Assembly (NCBI GenBank): GCA_033558025.1
Contig: JAUCEF010000018.1
Coordinates: forward strand, 992,001-1,056,000
From: Phytophthora sp. 'mugwort'
Lineage: Eukaryota > Oomycota > Peronosporomycetes > Peronosporales > Peronosporaceae
Direction: 5' to 3'
DNA length: 64,000 bases
Position numbers and translations under genes: made by a program. Below the pieces are notes generated by a model that worked only from the letters and a program-made list of their open reading frames with translations, ran no database searches and was not told the DNA's origin. Positions 53,751 to 63,906 of this stretch are shown piece after piece. Each line of letters opens with the position of its first letter. Positions within the stretch are counted from its first letter, which is position 1.

Positions 53751-54623
53751 TCAGAAGTTCTTGGTGAGCTCGAACTCGATCACCTCGTCCAGCACGCTCA
53801 TGCTGCATCGGGCGATGTCGCTCACGGCAGTCTCCACCATAGTGCCGGCTACAATAGTAGCAGCCATATCCCGCGGCGGTCTCGTGATGAAGGGCTGTGA
53901 GGGCGGCTCGAAGGCCATCTGGAAGACCGATTGCTCGTCCTGGAACGACGACAGCTCCACCGAATCGGGCGAAAACACTGGCGGCACCGGCTCAAGCTTG
54001 GTGAGCGTTTCAGCCTCCGGCATTACGTGGGGAGATGAGATCTCGAGGTGGCCTGCTAGCATAAGGTGCGGCGACGGCATTGGCCGTTGCATGGGACTCG
54101 CGCGAGCGTACGGATACTCCGGGAAGGTGCTCCGGATGAGCTCCGGGTGGCGATTCTTGATGTGACGGGTGAGATTGCCTGCCGTACTGAAGGTTTTGGT
54201 GCAGCCGGTCACGCGGCACATGTGGGTCCTCCGGCCAGTGTGGATCTTAATGTGGTGGTCGAGCTTCTCCTGACTAGGGAACGAACGCTTACAGCCATTG
54301 ATGTCGCACTCGAAGGGCTTGAGCGACGCGTGCAGGCGCTTGTGGCGCGCCAAATTGCCCGATGTGCTGAAGCGCCGGCTGCATTCGACCAATGGGCACA
54401 CGTATGGCTTCTCGCCCGTGTGTGTTTTCTTGTGCTCGCTAAGCGTGAACTTGCGGTTGAAGCGACGGCCACAGCCAGGCTCCTCACACTCGAACGGCCG
54501 GTCCTTAGCGGTGGATGTGGGCATCTGAGGTGACACCGGCGCGGAGCCGATGCCTTCGTAGGAGCCGAAGACCAGCGAGCTGCCGGTGCGGGGCGAGAGC
54601 GGCTGGGCGAGCAGCGACATCAT
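53751..54623 (-). CDS. C2H2 zinc-finger protein with four tandem fingers
   Basis: From the ATG pair at 54618-54623 the frame encodes 290 residues without introns. Four classical C2H2 fingers lie at residues 44-68, 74-98, 104-128 and 134-159, the first three joined by TGEKP-like or similar linkers and the last with a GCTKTFSTAGNLTRH core. This is the TFIIIA/GLI-type pattern of sequence-specific DNA binding, so it is probably a transcription factor. The C-terminal 130 residues are Pro/Ser/Glu-rich with acidic hydrophobic clusters (VELSSFQDEQSVFQMAF), a possible activation region. The frame is open upstream to 55037, but that stretch is Arg/Ser-rich and reads like untranslated DNA. It is the only intact host-type gene in the repeat-rich half. 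Confidence 0.8.
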   Translation of the reverse strand: MMSLLAQPLSPRTGSSLVFGSYEGIGSAPVSPQMPTSTAKDRPFECEEPGCGRRFNRKFTLSEHKKTHTGEKPYVCPLVECSRRFSTSGNLARHKRLHASLKPFECDINGCKRSFPSQEKLDHHIKIHTGRRTHMCRVTGCTKTFSTAGNLTRHIKNRHPELIRSTFPEYPYARASPMQRPMPSPHLMLAGHLEISSPHVMPEAETLTKLEPVPPVFSPDSVELSSFQDEQSVFQMAFEPPSQPFITRPPRDMAATIVAGTMVETAVSDIARCSMSVLDEVIEFELTKNF

Positions 54624-56733
54624 GGCGGCTGGTGTGGAACTCAAAAGGCTGCTGACACAAGCTTGTCGACTCGTGCACGATGCGGTCAAACGAGAAATGA
54701 TGATCCGATCCGAATAGGCCGCTCGGTCTGATGTGGTGAGCGGCAGCCAGCTGGTGGCAAGCGAGCGGCGTCGCCGAACTCGCGATGGGCGCGGCCAACT
54801 TTTCGCTCGAGGATGGGTACATGGGGACCAATTCGTCTCTGTCTTGGACAGCCGCTGGACCGGCCACGTCAAAAGCGCAGGTGAAGGCAAGGCGAACCGG
54901 ATGTCGTGGTCGGCGTTACGAAATACTTTCGTCGTCCTGCTGATGAAACACTGCGTTCGGGCTACCGATGGAAGATCGCACTGGAGGTCTCTGAGTTGAT
55001 GGTCATCACTGCCGTACCCAACAACATGAAACAACACTACTGCTGCAGGCGCACTGAAGCTTGTAAAAACGGCGACGGCCGCTCGTCAGACCTGCGCGGA
55101 ACCCGAAGGCGTCGGAACTGTCTATTGCGGGGACCGTGGGAGGCGCATCCCCAAATCCGAGGGGAGCCACGGCGGCGACGGATTCCGTCACGGAGACGCA
55201 GCACCGTTGCCGATGGTACCTTCAAGCAAACCGCACGCGACGGGGAGGCTCCACCATGGCGACGTCAACTGCAACCTCGATCTGCTTCAACGCCGCCGTG
55301 ACGGTGTGGCGAGACCGGGGGCGCGGCGTTAAACCGCAGCAATGATTTTGCAGCACGATTCTCGGCCCCAGGTTCGGTCTGCCAGCCGGAGCCATCATCA
55401 CCGTGAATGTCTCGCAGACTCCCCCCCCCACCACCACCACACGCACTTAGCAATACTTCTTGCTATCCCGATGCATGGAGATCGGCGCTCGCGGCTCGGT
55501 TGCGTCAACGCAGCCAAGCCGCGCCACCAAGTCACGCAGGAGCTGTCGCGCGGAGCTGTCGCGCGAAGCTGTCGCGCGGAGCTGCCACTGCCGGCGCCTT
55601 TTCAGGAGTCATCGCGGCAACGCTGACTTGCCTTCAGTGCTGCGCAAAGACGACACTTCGAGTGGATACGGACGCTGTACCAGCCAAGGGAAGGCTGGCC
55701 GGCGACGTGTATAGCTGGCAGCGCCATTTGGCCCCCGTGACACGGTCCTGCCAATGGCAAAAAGCCGTGACGCGCTCCACGTCATGTCCACTGCCCCTTC
55801 GCTGCATTGCGCCCCGGGATTAAGTCTACATTCGGCAACAGATTATACAGTAAACAGTGTCGGAAGAGCAAAATGCTTGACTTTCTGTCGAGCAGCGGAT
55901 TAATGACACAGGTCACGGCATGCTGTGCCAAATCTGCAGTGCCAACAGCAGCGATGGATCGATCCCTCCTCATTGGGGAGTCCTCGAGTCTAACAGCCTG
56001 GTCACATGCGCATCTTGTTTCGGATGTGTTGCACGCCCTGAGTGCCATCCTTCGTCTGCAGTATACAGTACTGTACAAGTACTGTAAAACCTGCGATACT
56101 GCCCCGCGGGGCACTATTACAGGTGGGAACTATTTTAATAGTTTAAGAAGGGATGGGGTGTTAAAACCTGTCAAATTGTTAATTTGAGTCTAGTTCTCGT
56201 GTGCTTCGAGCATGTCGTTAGAGATCGATCTCGGCATATAGTCGTTTGCATTATGTAGGACGAACCGTCTTGTTGTCACCTCTCCAAGTAGGCATCGAGC
56301 TCCATGAACTCACGTTTACGCAACAATCGCTGTCACCAAGCAAACACTCGACGCCTCGCATATACCGAGATGCCTTGAACAAGGCCCTGTTATCTTAGTC
56401 TCGTTCCGGTCTGGATCTAACCAAATTGTTATTATGGCGACTTGAAGAATTCGTTGTTGTAGCTCGCACTACGAAGCACAGCGTCTGTTGGGTTGCAGCC
56501 CAACAAAGCTGAACTTGAACTTGCAACCATGGGTAGTTGCAAAACGAATGAGTGGCAAAACGGACGAGTAGTATCGCAACGGACAACCTTCTTACTAGGC
56601 GTGCCTAACAAGCAATCAATGAACCTCACTTCTACATTTTATTCGGAAGCGACACAACAAAAAATTATTTAGCTGGGAGTCGTATCCAGCATGGAACCTG
56701 ACGAGATTGTGGTGCCAGTCTCCAATTGGCGAG
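54624..56733. other. Intergenic region with short repeats
   Basis: Holds the zinc-finger gene promoter. Near 55545-55590 a 13-15-bp unit (GGAGCTGTCGCGC) is repeated about three times in tandem. At 56080 a copy of the repeat end seen at 50808 begins. A 126-codon plus frame at 55807-56187 runs into that repeat and has no domain. No RNA gene was seen. Confidence 0.45.
56080..56170. repeat. Second copy of the ACTGTAAAACCTGCGA repeat end
   Basis: TACTGTAAAACCTGCGATAC, then TGCCCCGCGGGGCACTA and AAGGGATGGGGTGTT resemble the segment starting at 50808 (TGTAAAACCTGCGATA, TGCCCCGTGGAGCACTA, AAGGGATGGGGTATT) over about 90 bp with small indels. A matching opposite end was not found downstream. Confidence 0.6.
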
Positions 56734-56986
56734 ATGCCCATCGTTGTCTACCCGCCACTACCGCTGCTGACAGAGTACGACCTACGACTTATGCAGGAGA
56801 CGACTATAAGGACAGCAATTATGCAGAGAAGTGAGAAGGGGCGACAAGTAGAAGCCCTGGCCCAGCATTCGGCTGCAGCACAGCAGAAAACTGCAGACCA
56901 GATTGGCCAGGTGCAACGCCAGCAAGACCGACTTGCGGCGCAAACTTCGGAGTATATGCAAGCGCAGCACGACAGGCAGTCTGTGC
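56734..56986 (+). pseudogene. 5' part of a coding frame split by the copia element
   Basis: From the ATG at 56734 the frame encodes MPIVVYPPLPLLTEYDLRL and a long Gln/Ala/Arg-rich helix (QHSAAAQQKTADQIGQVQRQ...). It is interrupted at 56986 by the copia LTR, in which it soon meets a stop. The frame resumes in the same phase at 63912, beyond the far LTR, with LLEQQDEMRRQMAEHRQY. The two parts therefore formed one coiled-coil protein before insertion. The frame is open for about 110 bases upstream of this ATG, so the start is uncertain. I recognise no family; a host gene or another element's gag are both possible. Confidence 0.6.
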
Positions 56987-57211
56987 TGTTGCACGATGTA
57001 GGACGCAGGTAGACGTTGGATAGCTTGAGGCTGGTACATTTGAGTAGTAGATGAAAGGTTGTAGAATAAATTGATAATTAAAAACGAAAGTAAGCCCGCG
57101 GGTGAACGAGCGGCTGTTTTTGTAACTCCTCCTACGCCGCTAGTTGCGAAACCTCTGCCGTTGCTTCTTGTGGTGCCGTGCCGTTCTCGTCGGTTGGTCC
57201 GTTTTCCAACA
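56987..57211 (-). repeat. Copia LTR, 3' copy
   Basis: 225 bp with TGTTG...CAACA ends. It lies next to the polypurine tract and so is the 3' LTR for the minus-strand element. It differs from the copy at 63683-63906 at about eight positions, including one single-base indel. Confidence 0.9.
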
Positions 57212-57478
57212 CTCCTCCTTGGCCCGGACGAGGAAAACGAGCTGAAAGATGCAATGCCTGCATCATCCGGCGGTGGAGCTGGGACCCTAGGGGCTTCGTC
57301 AGGATGTCGGCCTTCATGTTTGTAGTTGGACAGTATTCAACACGAATACTGTCTTTGTTCAGGATATCCCGAATGAAGTGATACTGGATATTAATATGGC
57401 GCATGCGGGACGACGTGAGCGCATTCGCCATGATCTTGATCGCGCTTTGATTATCAACGCGGAGCATGACAGGGTTGT
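57212..57478 (-). pseudogene. Copia RNase H, C-terminal part
   Basis: The minus strand encodes NNPVMLRVDNQSAIKIMAN, RMRHINIQYHFIRDIL and NMKADILTKPL, the standard end of copia RNase H, followed by a short tail. The N-terminal part of the domain lies at 59472-59610 on the other side of the nested element. Confidence 0.85.
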
Positions 57479-57845
57479 TGTAACGGGGTTGCATGAAGAG
57501 TGCCAAGTCACTCTTCAGAGCAAGTGTACCCAAGTACACTAAGTGATGTTGCCAAACATCACTATGACGTCGACGGTAATGACGTCATGGATAGGTACCA
57601 CAGATATGGTAAAAAGACCTCAGATCTACTGAATAGGATAACATCTAGGGAACTTTATAGGTGACTAATAGTTAGTATGTAGATGCGTTAAAAGGAGTTA
57701 CCTATAAATATATTCAGTCTTAAATCTACCTAATTTTGGTAACAGTCCCACAGGCCAGGGACTAGTGAACTGCCGTTCAGTGAGAGGTTGTAAATTCTCC
57801 GGAAGTCACACTTCCTGTGCGCAAGGTGTTGTGTACCCCGTCACA
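57479..57845 (+). repeat. LTR of nested element, 5' copy
   Basis: 367 bp, with TATAAATA at 57703-57710 as a core promoter. It ends at GTCACA; the following bases (CTTGATAGCACTTGTAG) show no TGG start, so the primer site is not obvious. Confidence 0.9.
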
Positions 57846-57913
57846 CTTGATAGCACTTGTAGTCAATCCGCGCCTACGCGGGTTACTACCTGAAACCTCT
57901 GGGCCCTAGCAAC

Positions 57914-58150
57914 ATGAACCGGAATGAGTTTCCTCATCTGAACGACTCACAGCTCGAGTCCGTTCGCAAGATGACTGGCATCTCTGGAATGGATGCCTTG
58001 CGCAGCTTGGCGTCGTCAACGCAAGCTGAGCAGGTCGAACGCGTGACCGCGTTCGACATGGGTGAGCGGGGGCTCATTGAACATGTTCGGAACAACCTGC
58101 AAGTTCGGCCGCGGGAGCGCCCAAGAAGCACGCGAGGCGGCTGGAGTTGA
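57914..58150 (+). CDS. Short gag-like frame of the nested element
   Basis: The first ATG after the 5' LTR opens 78 codons: MNRNEFPHLNDSQLESVRK, MTGISGMDALRSLAS and an Arg-rich end. It sits where gag would start and is in the sense orientation of the element. No Gag domain or zinc knuckle can be recognised, so it may be a leftover N-terminal part. Confidence 0.4.
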   Translation: MNRNEFPHLNDSQLESVRKMTGISGMDALRSLASSTQAEQVERVTAFDMGERGLIEHVRNNLQVRPRERPRSTRGGWS

Positions 58151-58238
58151 CCCATGTAAGCGTCGGCTCTGTGGGACTCCTCAGGAGGGAAGTACCCTGG
58201 AGCGTAAGGCGGACCCCCACGAACAGGTGAAGAGTACT

Positions 58239-59063
58239 TCATAGGCGACCGGGTCGCCGGGGACGCGCTCCCTTAGGGCGAGCAGCCTGATACTCCGACT
58301 GCTTCCCGTCGAGATCGTTGGAGATCTCTCGACCGACTTGGCCTTCTTCTTCCTCATCGGAAGAGAAATCGAAGAGTTTCTTGTTCGTGAGCGTTGAGGG
58401 TCCATACCCTTCACGGATCGGAGAACTGGAAGCAGCTCGCCGCTTGCGGCTGACTTCTGAGGCAGCTGCGGCCTTAGCTGCCTTGACGCGGGCAGCTGCC
58501 TCAGCGAGCATCAAGTTCTTGACCGGGGAACGAGGATTCTCCTCGTCCTCCTTGGGTGAGCATGCCCCCCCCCCCTGACGCGTCTTCGGCGCGTCGCCAC
58601 CGTCGCCGTTATGGCTGGACAGCGGGGTACAGGACCCAAGCGAGTCCGACTGACTCGGGTCGCCTTCAGACCCCTTGACGAGCGGGATCTCGTTATCGCC
58701 CCAGGACATGGGAGACTTGTCCGAGTCCTCATAGTCTACGAGGAGCTCAGGGTCTTCCTCAGGCGGTTCAACTGCCTTGGGGGTCACCTTGGATACCAGC
58801 TTGGTGGATCCCTTAGCGGCAGAGCCTTTGCCGGACGGCTTAGAGCTCTTAGCCTGCTGCTTGAAGCAACAGACTTGGCAGGCGCTTTTGCACCGCTGCC
58901 AGACCGAGTCTTGGTCATGTTTAAGGCTGACGTGGAAGCCGAAGAAGAAGAAGAGCACGCGGAAGTGCTCGGGCTCAAAAGGAAATGAGCCGGCTGCAGA
59001 AACCAACCGCAACGAAGTCGATGTAATACGACTGGAGAGTGAAAGACATAGATTTCCTTTCAC
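58239..59063 (-). other. Long antisense frame inside the nested element
   Basis: A minus-strand frame of 274 codons opens at 59063. Its first 60 codons read poorly, but from about residue 70 it is fluent: KSSKPSGKGSAAKGSTKLVS, PEEDPELLVDYEDSDKSPMS, AEAAARVKAAKAAAASEVSR and KKLFDFSSDEEEEGQVGRE. An ATG at about 58920 in another frame (MTKTRSGSGAKAPAKSV) would connect after a single-base shift. The product would be a Lys/Ser/Glu-rich disordered protein. It runs against the element's promoter, so it could be a captured host fragment or a chance mirror of the sense strand. Confidence 0.4.
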
Positions 59064-59105
59064 TCGCCCTGGATGGTCGGTAAACCGAACCTAAATGGGG
59101 GAGGA

Positions 59106-59471
59106 TGTAACAAGGTTGCATGAAGAGTGCCAAGTCACTCTTCAGATCAAGTGTACCCAAGTACACTAAGTGATGTAGCTAAACATCACAATGATGTCGA
59201 CGGTAATGACGTCATGGATAGGTACCACAGATATGGTACAAAGACCTCAGAGCCACTCAATAGGATAATATTTAGGGAACTTTATAGGTGACTAATAGTT
59301 AATATGTAGATGCATTAAAAGGGATCACCTATAAATATATTCAGTCTTAAATCTACCTAATTTTGGTAACAGTCCCACAGGCCAGGGACTAGTGAACTGC
59401 CGTTCACTAAGAGGTTGTATACTCTCGGAAGTCACACTTCCTGTGCGCAAGGTGTTGTGTACCGCGTCACA
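59106..59471 (+). repeat. LTR of nested element, 3' copy
   Basis: 366 bp, TATAAATA at 59330-59337. It follows the polypurine tract and is followed by the GTTGT target duplication. Confidence 0.9.
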
Positions 59472-60640
59472 GTTGTCGAGACCTCTGAGCCCCAATTTGT
59501 CAAGTAGCTGTCGGATCCAAAGACAGTCGCGAATCGCGGTTCCACCTGCGATATATTCTGCCTCGGCCGTCGACAAAGCTACTGACTTTATTTCTTGGAG
59601 TACCACGTGATTGGCATGTTGTTAAGACCCCCCCCCTTGACGTCGACTTGGTGTCCTTAGTATCACCTGCCCAGTCTGCATCAGTATACATAACCAAGTT
59701 GTACGAAGCATGGTCTTGCGTGTTGTACTTGTCCAATGTCAATATTGCCCTTCAGGTACCGCAGCAAATGCTTTACTGCTTGCCAGTGTCTTGTGGTAGG
59801 TTGCGAGACATGGTGTGCTAGGAAATTAACTGCCATGGTAATGTCTGGCCTTGTACAGTTGCTGATCCAGAGAAGCGACCCAATAGTCTCGCGCATCAGT
59901 TGAGTATCTGTAAATGGTTCGTCAGCCGCGTTATTTGAGTCGAGTCGCCCAGCCATGGGTGTTTTCGTTGGTCGACATTCCGCCATTCCGTTACGCTCAA
60001 GAAGCTCTATGATATTTGCGTTCAGATGGATGAACATCCCATCTCCTCGCTGGTCGACTTGGAGTCCAAGACATTTCGCCGCAATGCCCAGGTCCTTAAC
60101 TCCGAACGCTTGCTGCAACTTGCTCATGATCCAGTCGCAGTTGACGGGTTCTTGGCTTACGATTAACAGGTCATCGACGCAGAGCCCAAGAACCAGTAGC
60201 TTCTTTTCTTTTTGCAGAAGTACAGGCATGGGTCCAGTTTACTCTGCTGCAGGCCATGGTCGATCAGAAACTTGTGCACGAGCTCGTTCCAGAGGCGGCC
60301 ACTTTGCTAAGACCGTAGAGACTTTTCTTCAGCAAAAGGTGCTTACACTTAGGCAACCGTATTCCCGGTGGTGGTTGCATCACGATTGGTTTGTCAATAT
60401 CCGCCTTGAGGTACGCGTTGGGGACGTCACCTTGTCGCACTCGGACGTGCAGATAGCAGCGAGGACAAATAAAAACCGCAGGATAGACATCTTCAGGACC
60501 GGCAAGAATGTTTCACTGAAGTCGATGCCATAACGCTGGGTAAATCCTCGAGCGACGAGACGTGCCTTGAATCGCTCCAAATCTCTTTTGCTGTTGAATT
60601 TTATCTTGAAGACTATCTGCCTGATACCATAGCAGTAGAT
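59472..60640 (-). pseudogene. Copia reverse transcriptase and RNase H N-terminal part
   Basis: On the minus strand, in order: ERFKARLVARGFTQRYGIDF (RT entry, about 60580), the active-site box LCVDDLLIVS (about 60180, standing for the usual YVDD), KTPMAGRL and TRPDITMAVNFLAHHVSQP (about 59860), then RNase H pieces YTDADWAGDTKDTKSTSRGG (about 59690) and SVALSTAEAEYIAGG (about 59580). Frames change near 60370, 60230, 59740 and 59620, the last beside a run of nine C. The domain continues at 57478 beyond the nested element. Confidence 0.85.
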
Positions 60641-62100
60641 TCCGGTGCGTCAATAATTTCCCACGTGTCATTGTCAGCGATCGCTTTCAACTCCTCCTCA
60701 ATTTTTTCTTTCATTCAGCGCAGTGGGTCCCGACATGGCTTCAGCATAGCTGCGGGGTACTTTGAGTCCTGTGGGTGCTTGCTTTCCATTTGCGAGTGAC
60801 GCCGGAGCTGGTAGGCTTATCGTTAGAAGCAAGCTTGCTGATTGCGCAAATTCTTTGATGAACGACTCTGTCAGCGTGAACTCGTTCTGAGGGAGGGGCC
60901 GGTTGCGGCGACTATCTCCAAAAATGCTGCGGAGCGTGTGCGCTGAAATCTCCCTCCCGTAGTCCTCATGTTTTCCTTTTTAGGACGATTCAGCTGCTTC
61001 AGGTTCACCAGCGGTACCGGCAATGCCATCAAGTAGTACCGAGGTGTCGTGTGGGCCAATGCGATCCACATTTTGGACATGGCTTGTCGTGAGAACCTTC
61101 TTCGTTCTTGGGATATAGAGAACACATCCCTTTTGTGCTTCGCTGACCCCCAGAATCACCGCTTTTTCAGCACGTTTCTTGAGAGATTGACCCGTTTGTG
61201 GTGGATATGCGCAGAGCACTTAGATCCAAACCTCAGGATGTGTGAGACGTCTTGGGACCTTCCGGTTTAGAGCTTCTAGCAGTGTTTCAAAATGGGATTG
61301 GCGCGGGTAGGAACTCGATTTCGGATGTTGCTCGCATAGCGTACAGTGTCGCCCCAGAAACGTTTTAGGAGATTAGCTGCCCATAGCATCGCACGCAGAG
61401 TCCATCAGGGTACGATGAAATCTTTCAGCTTTACCGTTGGATGCGGAGGTAGCCGTCTCACTATGCTGGCGGCGAATACCCCGATCTTGAAGGAAGCGCT
61501 TGAGAGCTTCGTTGATGAATTCTCCACCCCCGTTGCTGCGAATGTACTGCATCTTCGTGTTGTATTGCGTCTCAAATTTGTTGATAAACACGCGGATGAG
61601 ATTCGAGGCTTCGTCCTTTTTGCGGAGCAAGTGAATACGGTTGTACCTGAGCTATAGTCAACCATCGTGAGAATGTGGATGTAGCAGTTCCGGTCCGGGG
61701 TCAAGTCAGTTTTCAAATCCATGCCAATAGTAGCAACGACGACATCTGTAGGTGCGAACGTGGAAGAACCTTGACTAGGTTGACTTCGACGCGACTGTTT
61801 CGCCTCGGAACAACTCATGCAGAAGATGGCTTTTCGATTTGAGAGGCGAAGTCCGTCAACCAGACTTTTGTCGACCATCCGAAGGAGGTCTTGATAGTTG
61901 ATGTTACCCAGTCTTTCATGCCACTTTTGGAGAGTGCCCTCGCGAACTTGGGCAAAGTGTGATTCAGCATGGCCTGGGATGGCATCGAGCTTCCATAGCT
62001 TGCCGTCACTCGATGTGGTAGCTACTGTACCTCCCGACGAGTTCATGATTGTGCAGTTGGAGCCGAATAGACAGGATAGCCATTTAGACGAGCTTGTGTA
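60641..62100 (-). pseudogene. Copia integrase region
   Basis: From the right: LWKLDAIPG and WHERLGNINYQDLLRMVDKS, the GAG-pre-integrase zinc region, then the CMSCSEAK cysteines at about 61810. The catalytic core follows: first Asp in TIGMDLKTDL, then TMVDYSSG, and in a shifted frame IRSNGGGEFINEALKRFL and ATSASNGKAERFHRTLMDS with the glutamate (about 61420). In the usual copia motif the second acidic residue is D in RSDNGGEF; here it reads RSNGGGEF, so the second catalytic Asp appears lost. Confidence 0.8.
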
Positions 62101-63441
62101 CTGAGATGAGATTTCTACTTAAGCCAGGCGAAAAGTACACATCGGTTAGCAGAATAACCTTCGGTCGTCCCTGGACGAGTGTTGTCATCACGCAGTTTCC
62201 CTTCTCCATAGCCTCGATGCAGTCACCCTTGGCCACTCGAATAACAAGTTGAGCTGGTTCAATGCCGAAGAGGATGTTGCGATGACTGCACATGTGGTGC
62301 GTTGCACCAGAGTCAAGAAGCCAGGTACTGCTCACACTATTTAAGTCTGACGAAGCAGAATGGTCACATCCGTGAAGTATCCACACTTCACCTTCGTCGT
62401 CGCTTCTATCATTTTCACTGTCTGTGTCAGCAGCTTCGGCTGCATGTGCGGCTCCCTGTGCCAATTCCTTAGCTTTAGCAACGAGTGGGCACACGATCAT
62501 CTTGTGCTCCTTGGCGCATACGTAGCACTTCGCGGCACTCGGTGGGCACTGGCAGCATTTCCTTCGCCGTGAATTTGGCGAGTTGCGGCTGCATTGAAGG
62601 TATTTCTACTGCGATGATTTTGGGGCCGGGTTCTGCTCTCGAATGTCGATCCTGATGAGCGGCGAGCAGCGTAGCGTCTCCGGTCCCCGCGTAGTCGGAG
62701 AGCAGGTTCAGGGCTTTGTCAGCTTCTTCAATCTTGTCGCTGCTTCCGACGTTAACGCTCGATAGTAGAACAGGAGCGAGTTCAGGGCACGAATTGCTAC
62801 AGAACACTTGCAGGAGAAGCAAGCTCTGGTCGTCCTCCATCAAACCTTCGATAAACTTCAGATATTCCAAGTAATCTACATGTATCTCCACCTCGTTTGT
62901 AGCACTTGATCCAGTCGCTTAGTTCCAGCTGAGTTAGTCGACATCCAAACTCAGATAGTAAGGTGGCTTTCAACTGTGAAAAACTTATTGAATTCCGTCG
63001 TGTTTTGCTTCCACTCAGAGCTTTGCTTGTGGAAGTACCTTGAAGCCTTGCCGTCCAGGAAATTCACGAGCAGGGAGGCCTTTAACTCGTCCGTCCAGGT
63101 TGAGCCGTTGACAAGCGACTCCGTATAGATGGCGTGCTCGTACTCCTTTAGAAAATACTCGAATCCAGCACCGAGGCTTGGGTAGACTTCTGCTCCGTCA
63201 AACTTCCTGCAGTTAACGTCCTTGATCTTCGGTTTCTTCGTTGATGGAGGGAAGTGTGCATGCTTATGTCTGACATTGAAGGTCTTGTTTGCTGGGGTTG
63301 TTCCCGTAGCGACTGGATTTCGCGTCGTAGGTCCACTATGAGGTCCATAAGCGCGGCCATGTTCAATGATCCGACGTCGTCAGCGGGTGGCGAAGGTGGA
63401 AATGGTTCCAGTCGCTGGGGATCGGGCGGGTTAAATGACAT
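62084..63441 (-). pseudogene. Copia gag and aspartic protease
   Basis: The Gag start is MSFNPPDPQRLEPFPPSPP at 63441 with a coiled stretch (LIVDLRREIQSLREQPQQ). Further Gag pieces lie in other frames, including EIHVDYLEYLKFIEGLMEDD at about 62890. A zinc knuckle CYVCAKEHKMIVC lies at about 62485-62525, then the protease with an intact catalytic motif LDSGATHHMC at about 62315 and DVYFSPGLSRNLISV. The protease here is better preserved than in the gypsy copy. At least two frame changes separate the pieces. Confidence 0.78.
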
Positions 63442-63682
63442 CTAGGCCATTAGGTCGGACAAACCTGAAATATCTTCTTGGGCTTGCTCCAGCGTGTCCG
63501 GCACTCCCTTCAACAAGGTACTGGCCGTGTTTCGAAGAGGTTAGGTTCTCTGACGCGGGTCCTTCCTAAAGGTCTGGCGGTCGCCTTCTGGTCACCTTCC
63601 TCGAAGAGCGCCTTCCTTGAAGAACGGCTTCGGCCTTGAACTGGCACCTTCCTCAAGGCTTCTCCTTGTTGGGCTCAAAACC

Positions 63683-63906
63683 TGTTGCACGATGTAGGAC
63701 ACAGGTAGACGTTGGATAGCTTGAGGCTGGTACACTTGAGTAGTCGATGAAAGGTTGTAGAATGAATTGGTAATTATAAGGAAAGTAAGCCCGCGGGTGA
63801 ACGAGCGGCTGTTTTTGTAACTCCTCCTACGCCGCTAGTTGCGAAACCTCTGCCGTTGCTTCTTGTGGTGCCGTGCCGTTCTCGTCGGTTGGTCCGTTTT
63901 CCAACA
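63683..63906 (-). repeat. Copia LTR, 5' copy
   Basis: 224 bp, TGTTG...CAACA ends, next to the primer-binding-like site. It is the 5' LTR for minus-strand transcription. Confidence 0.9.

Larger units (their letters stand above)
57479..59471 (+). mobile_element. Nested short LTR element (TRIM/LARD-like)
   Basis: LTRs at 57479-57845 (367 bp) and 59106-59471 (366 bp) start TGTAAC and end GTCACA and are about 93% identical by eye. Both flanks carry GTTGT (57474-57478 and 59472-59476), a perfect 5-bp target duplication. The interior is only 1,260 bp, with no protease, integrase, reverse transcriptase or RNase H. Plus orientation is shown by a TATA box in each LTR and a polypurine tract (AAATGGGGGAGGA) right before the 59106 LTR. 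It must have been moved by enzymes of another element. Confidence 0.92.
56987..63906 (-). mobile_element. Ty1/copia LTR retrotransposon, full length, with a nested element
   Basis: Two LTRs of 225 and 224 bp (56987-57211, 63683-63906), about 96% identical by eye, bound a minus-strand copia-type body: Gag, zinc knuckle, protease, integrase ahead of reverse transcriptase, then RNase H. That order separates copia from gypsy. A polypurine tract (AAGGAGGAG, minus strand) abuts the 57211 side and GGTTTTGAGCCCAACA, resembling a half-tRNA primer-binding site, abuts the 63683 side. Flanks are TGTGC (56982-56986) and TGCGC (63907-63911), a 5-bp target duplication with one difference. The 57479-59471 stretch is a later insertion in its RNase H. 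Stops and frameshifts make it non-autonomous. Confidence 0.92.

Noticed and set aside
54624..55037. Upstream extension of the zinc-finger protein
   Set aside because: The frame is open but Arg/Ser-rich and without conserved features; the double ATG at 54618-54623 directly precedes a natural N-terminus.
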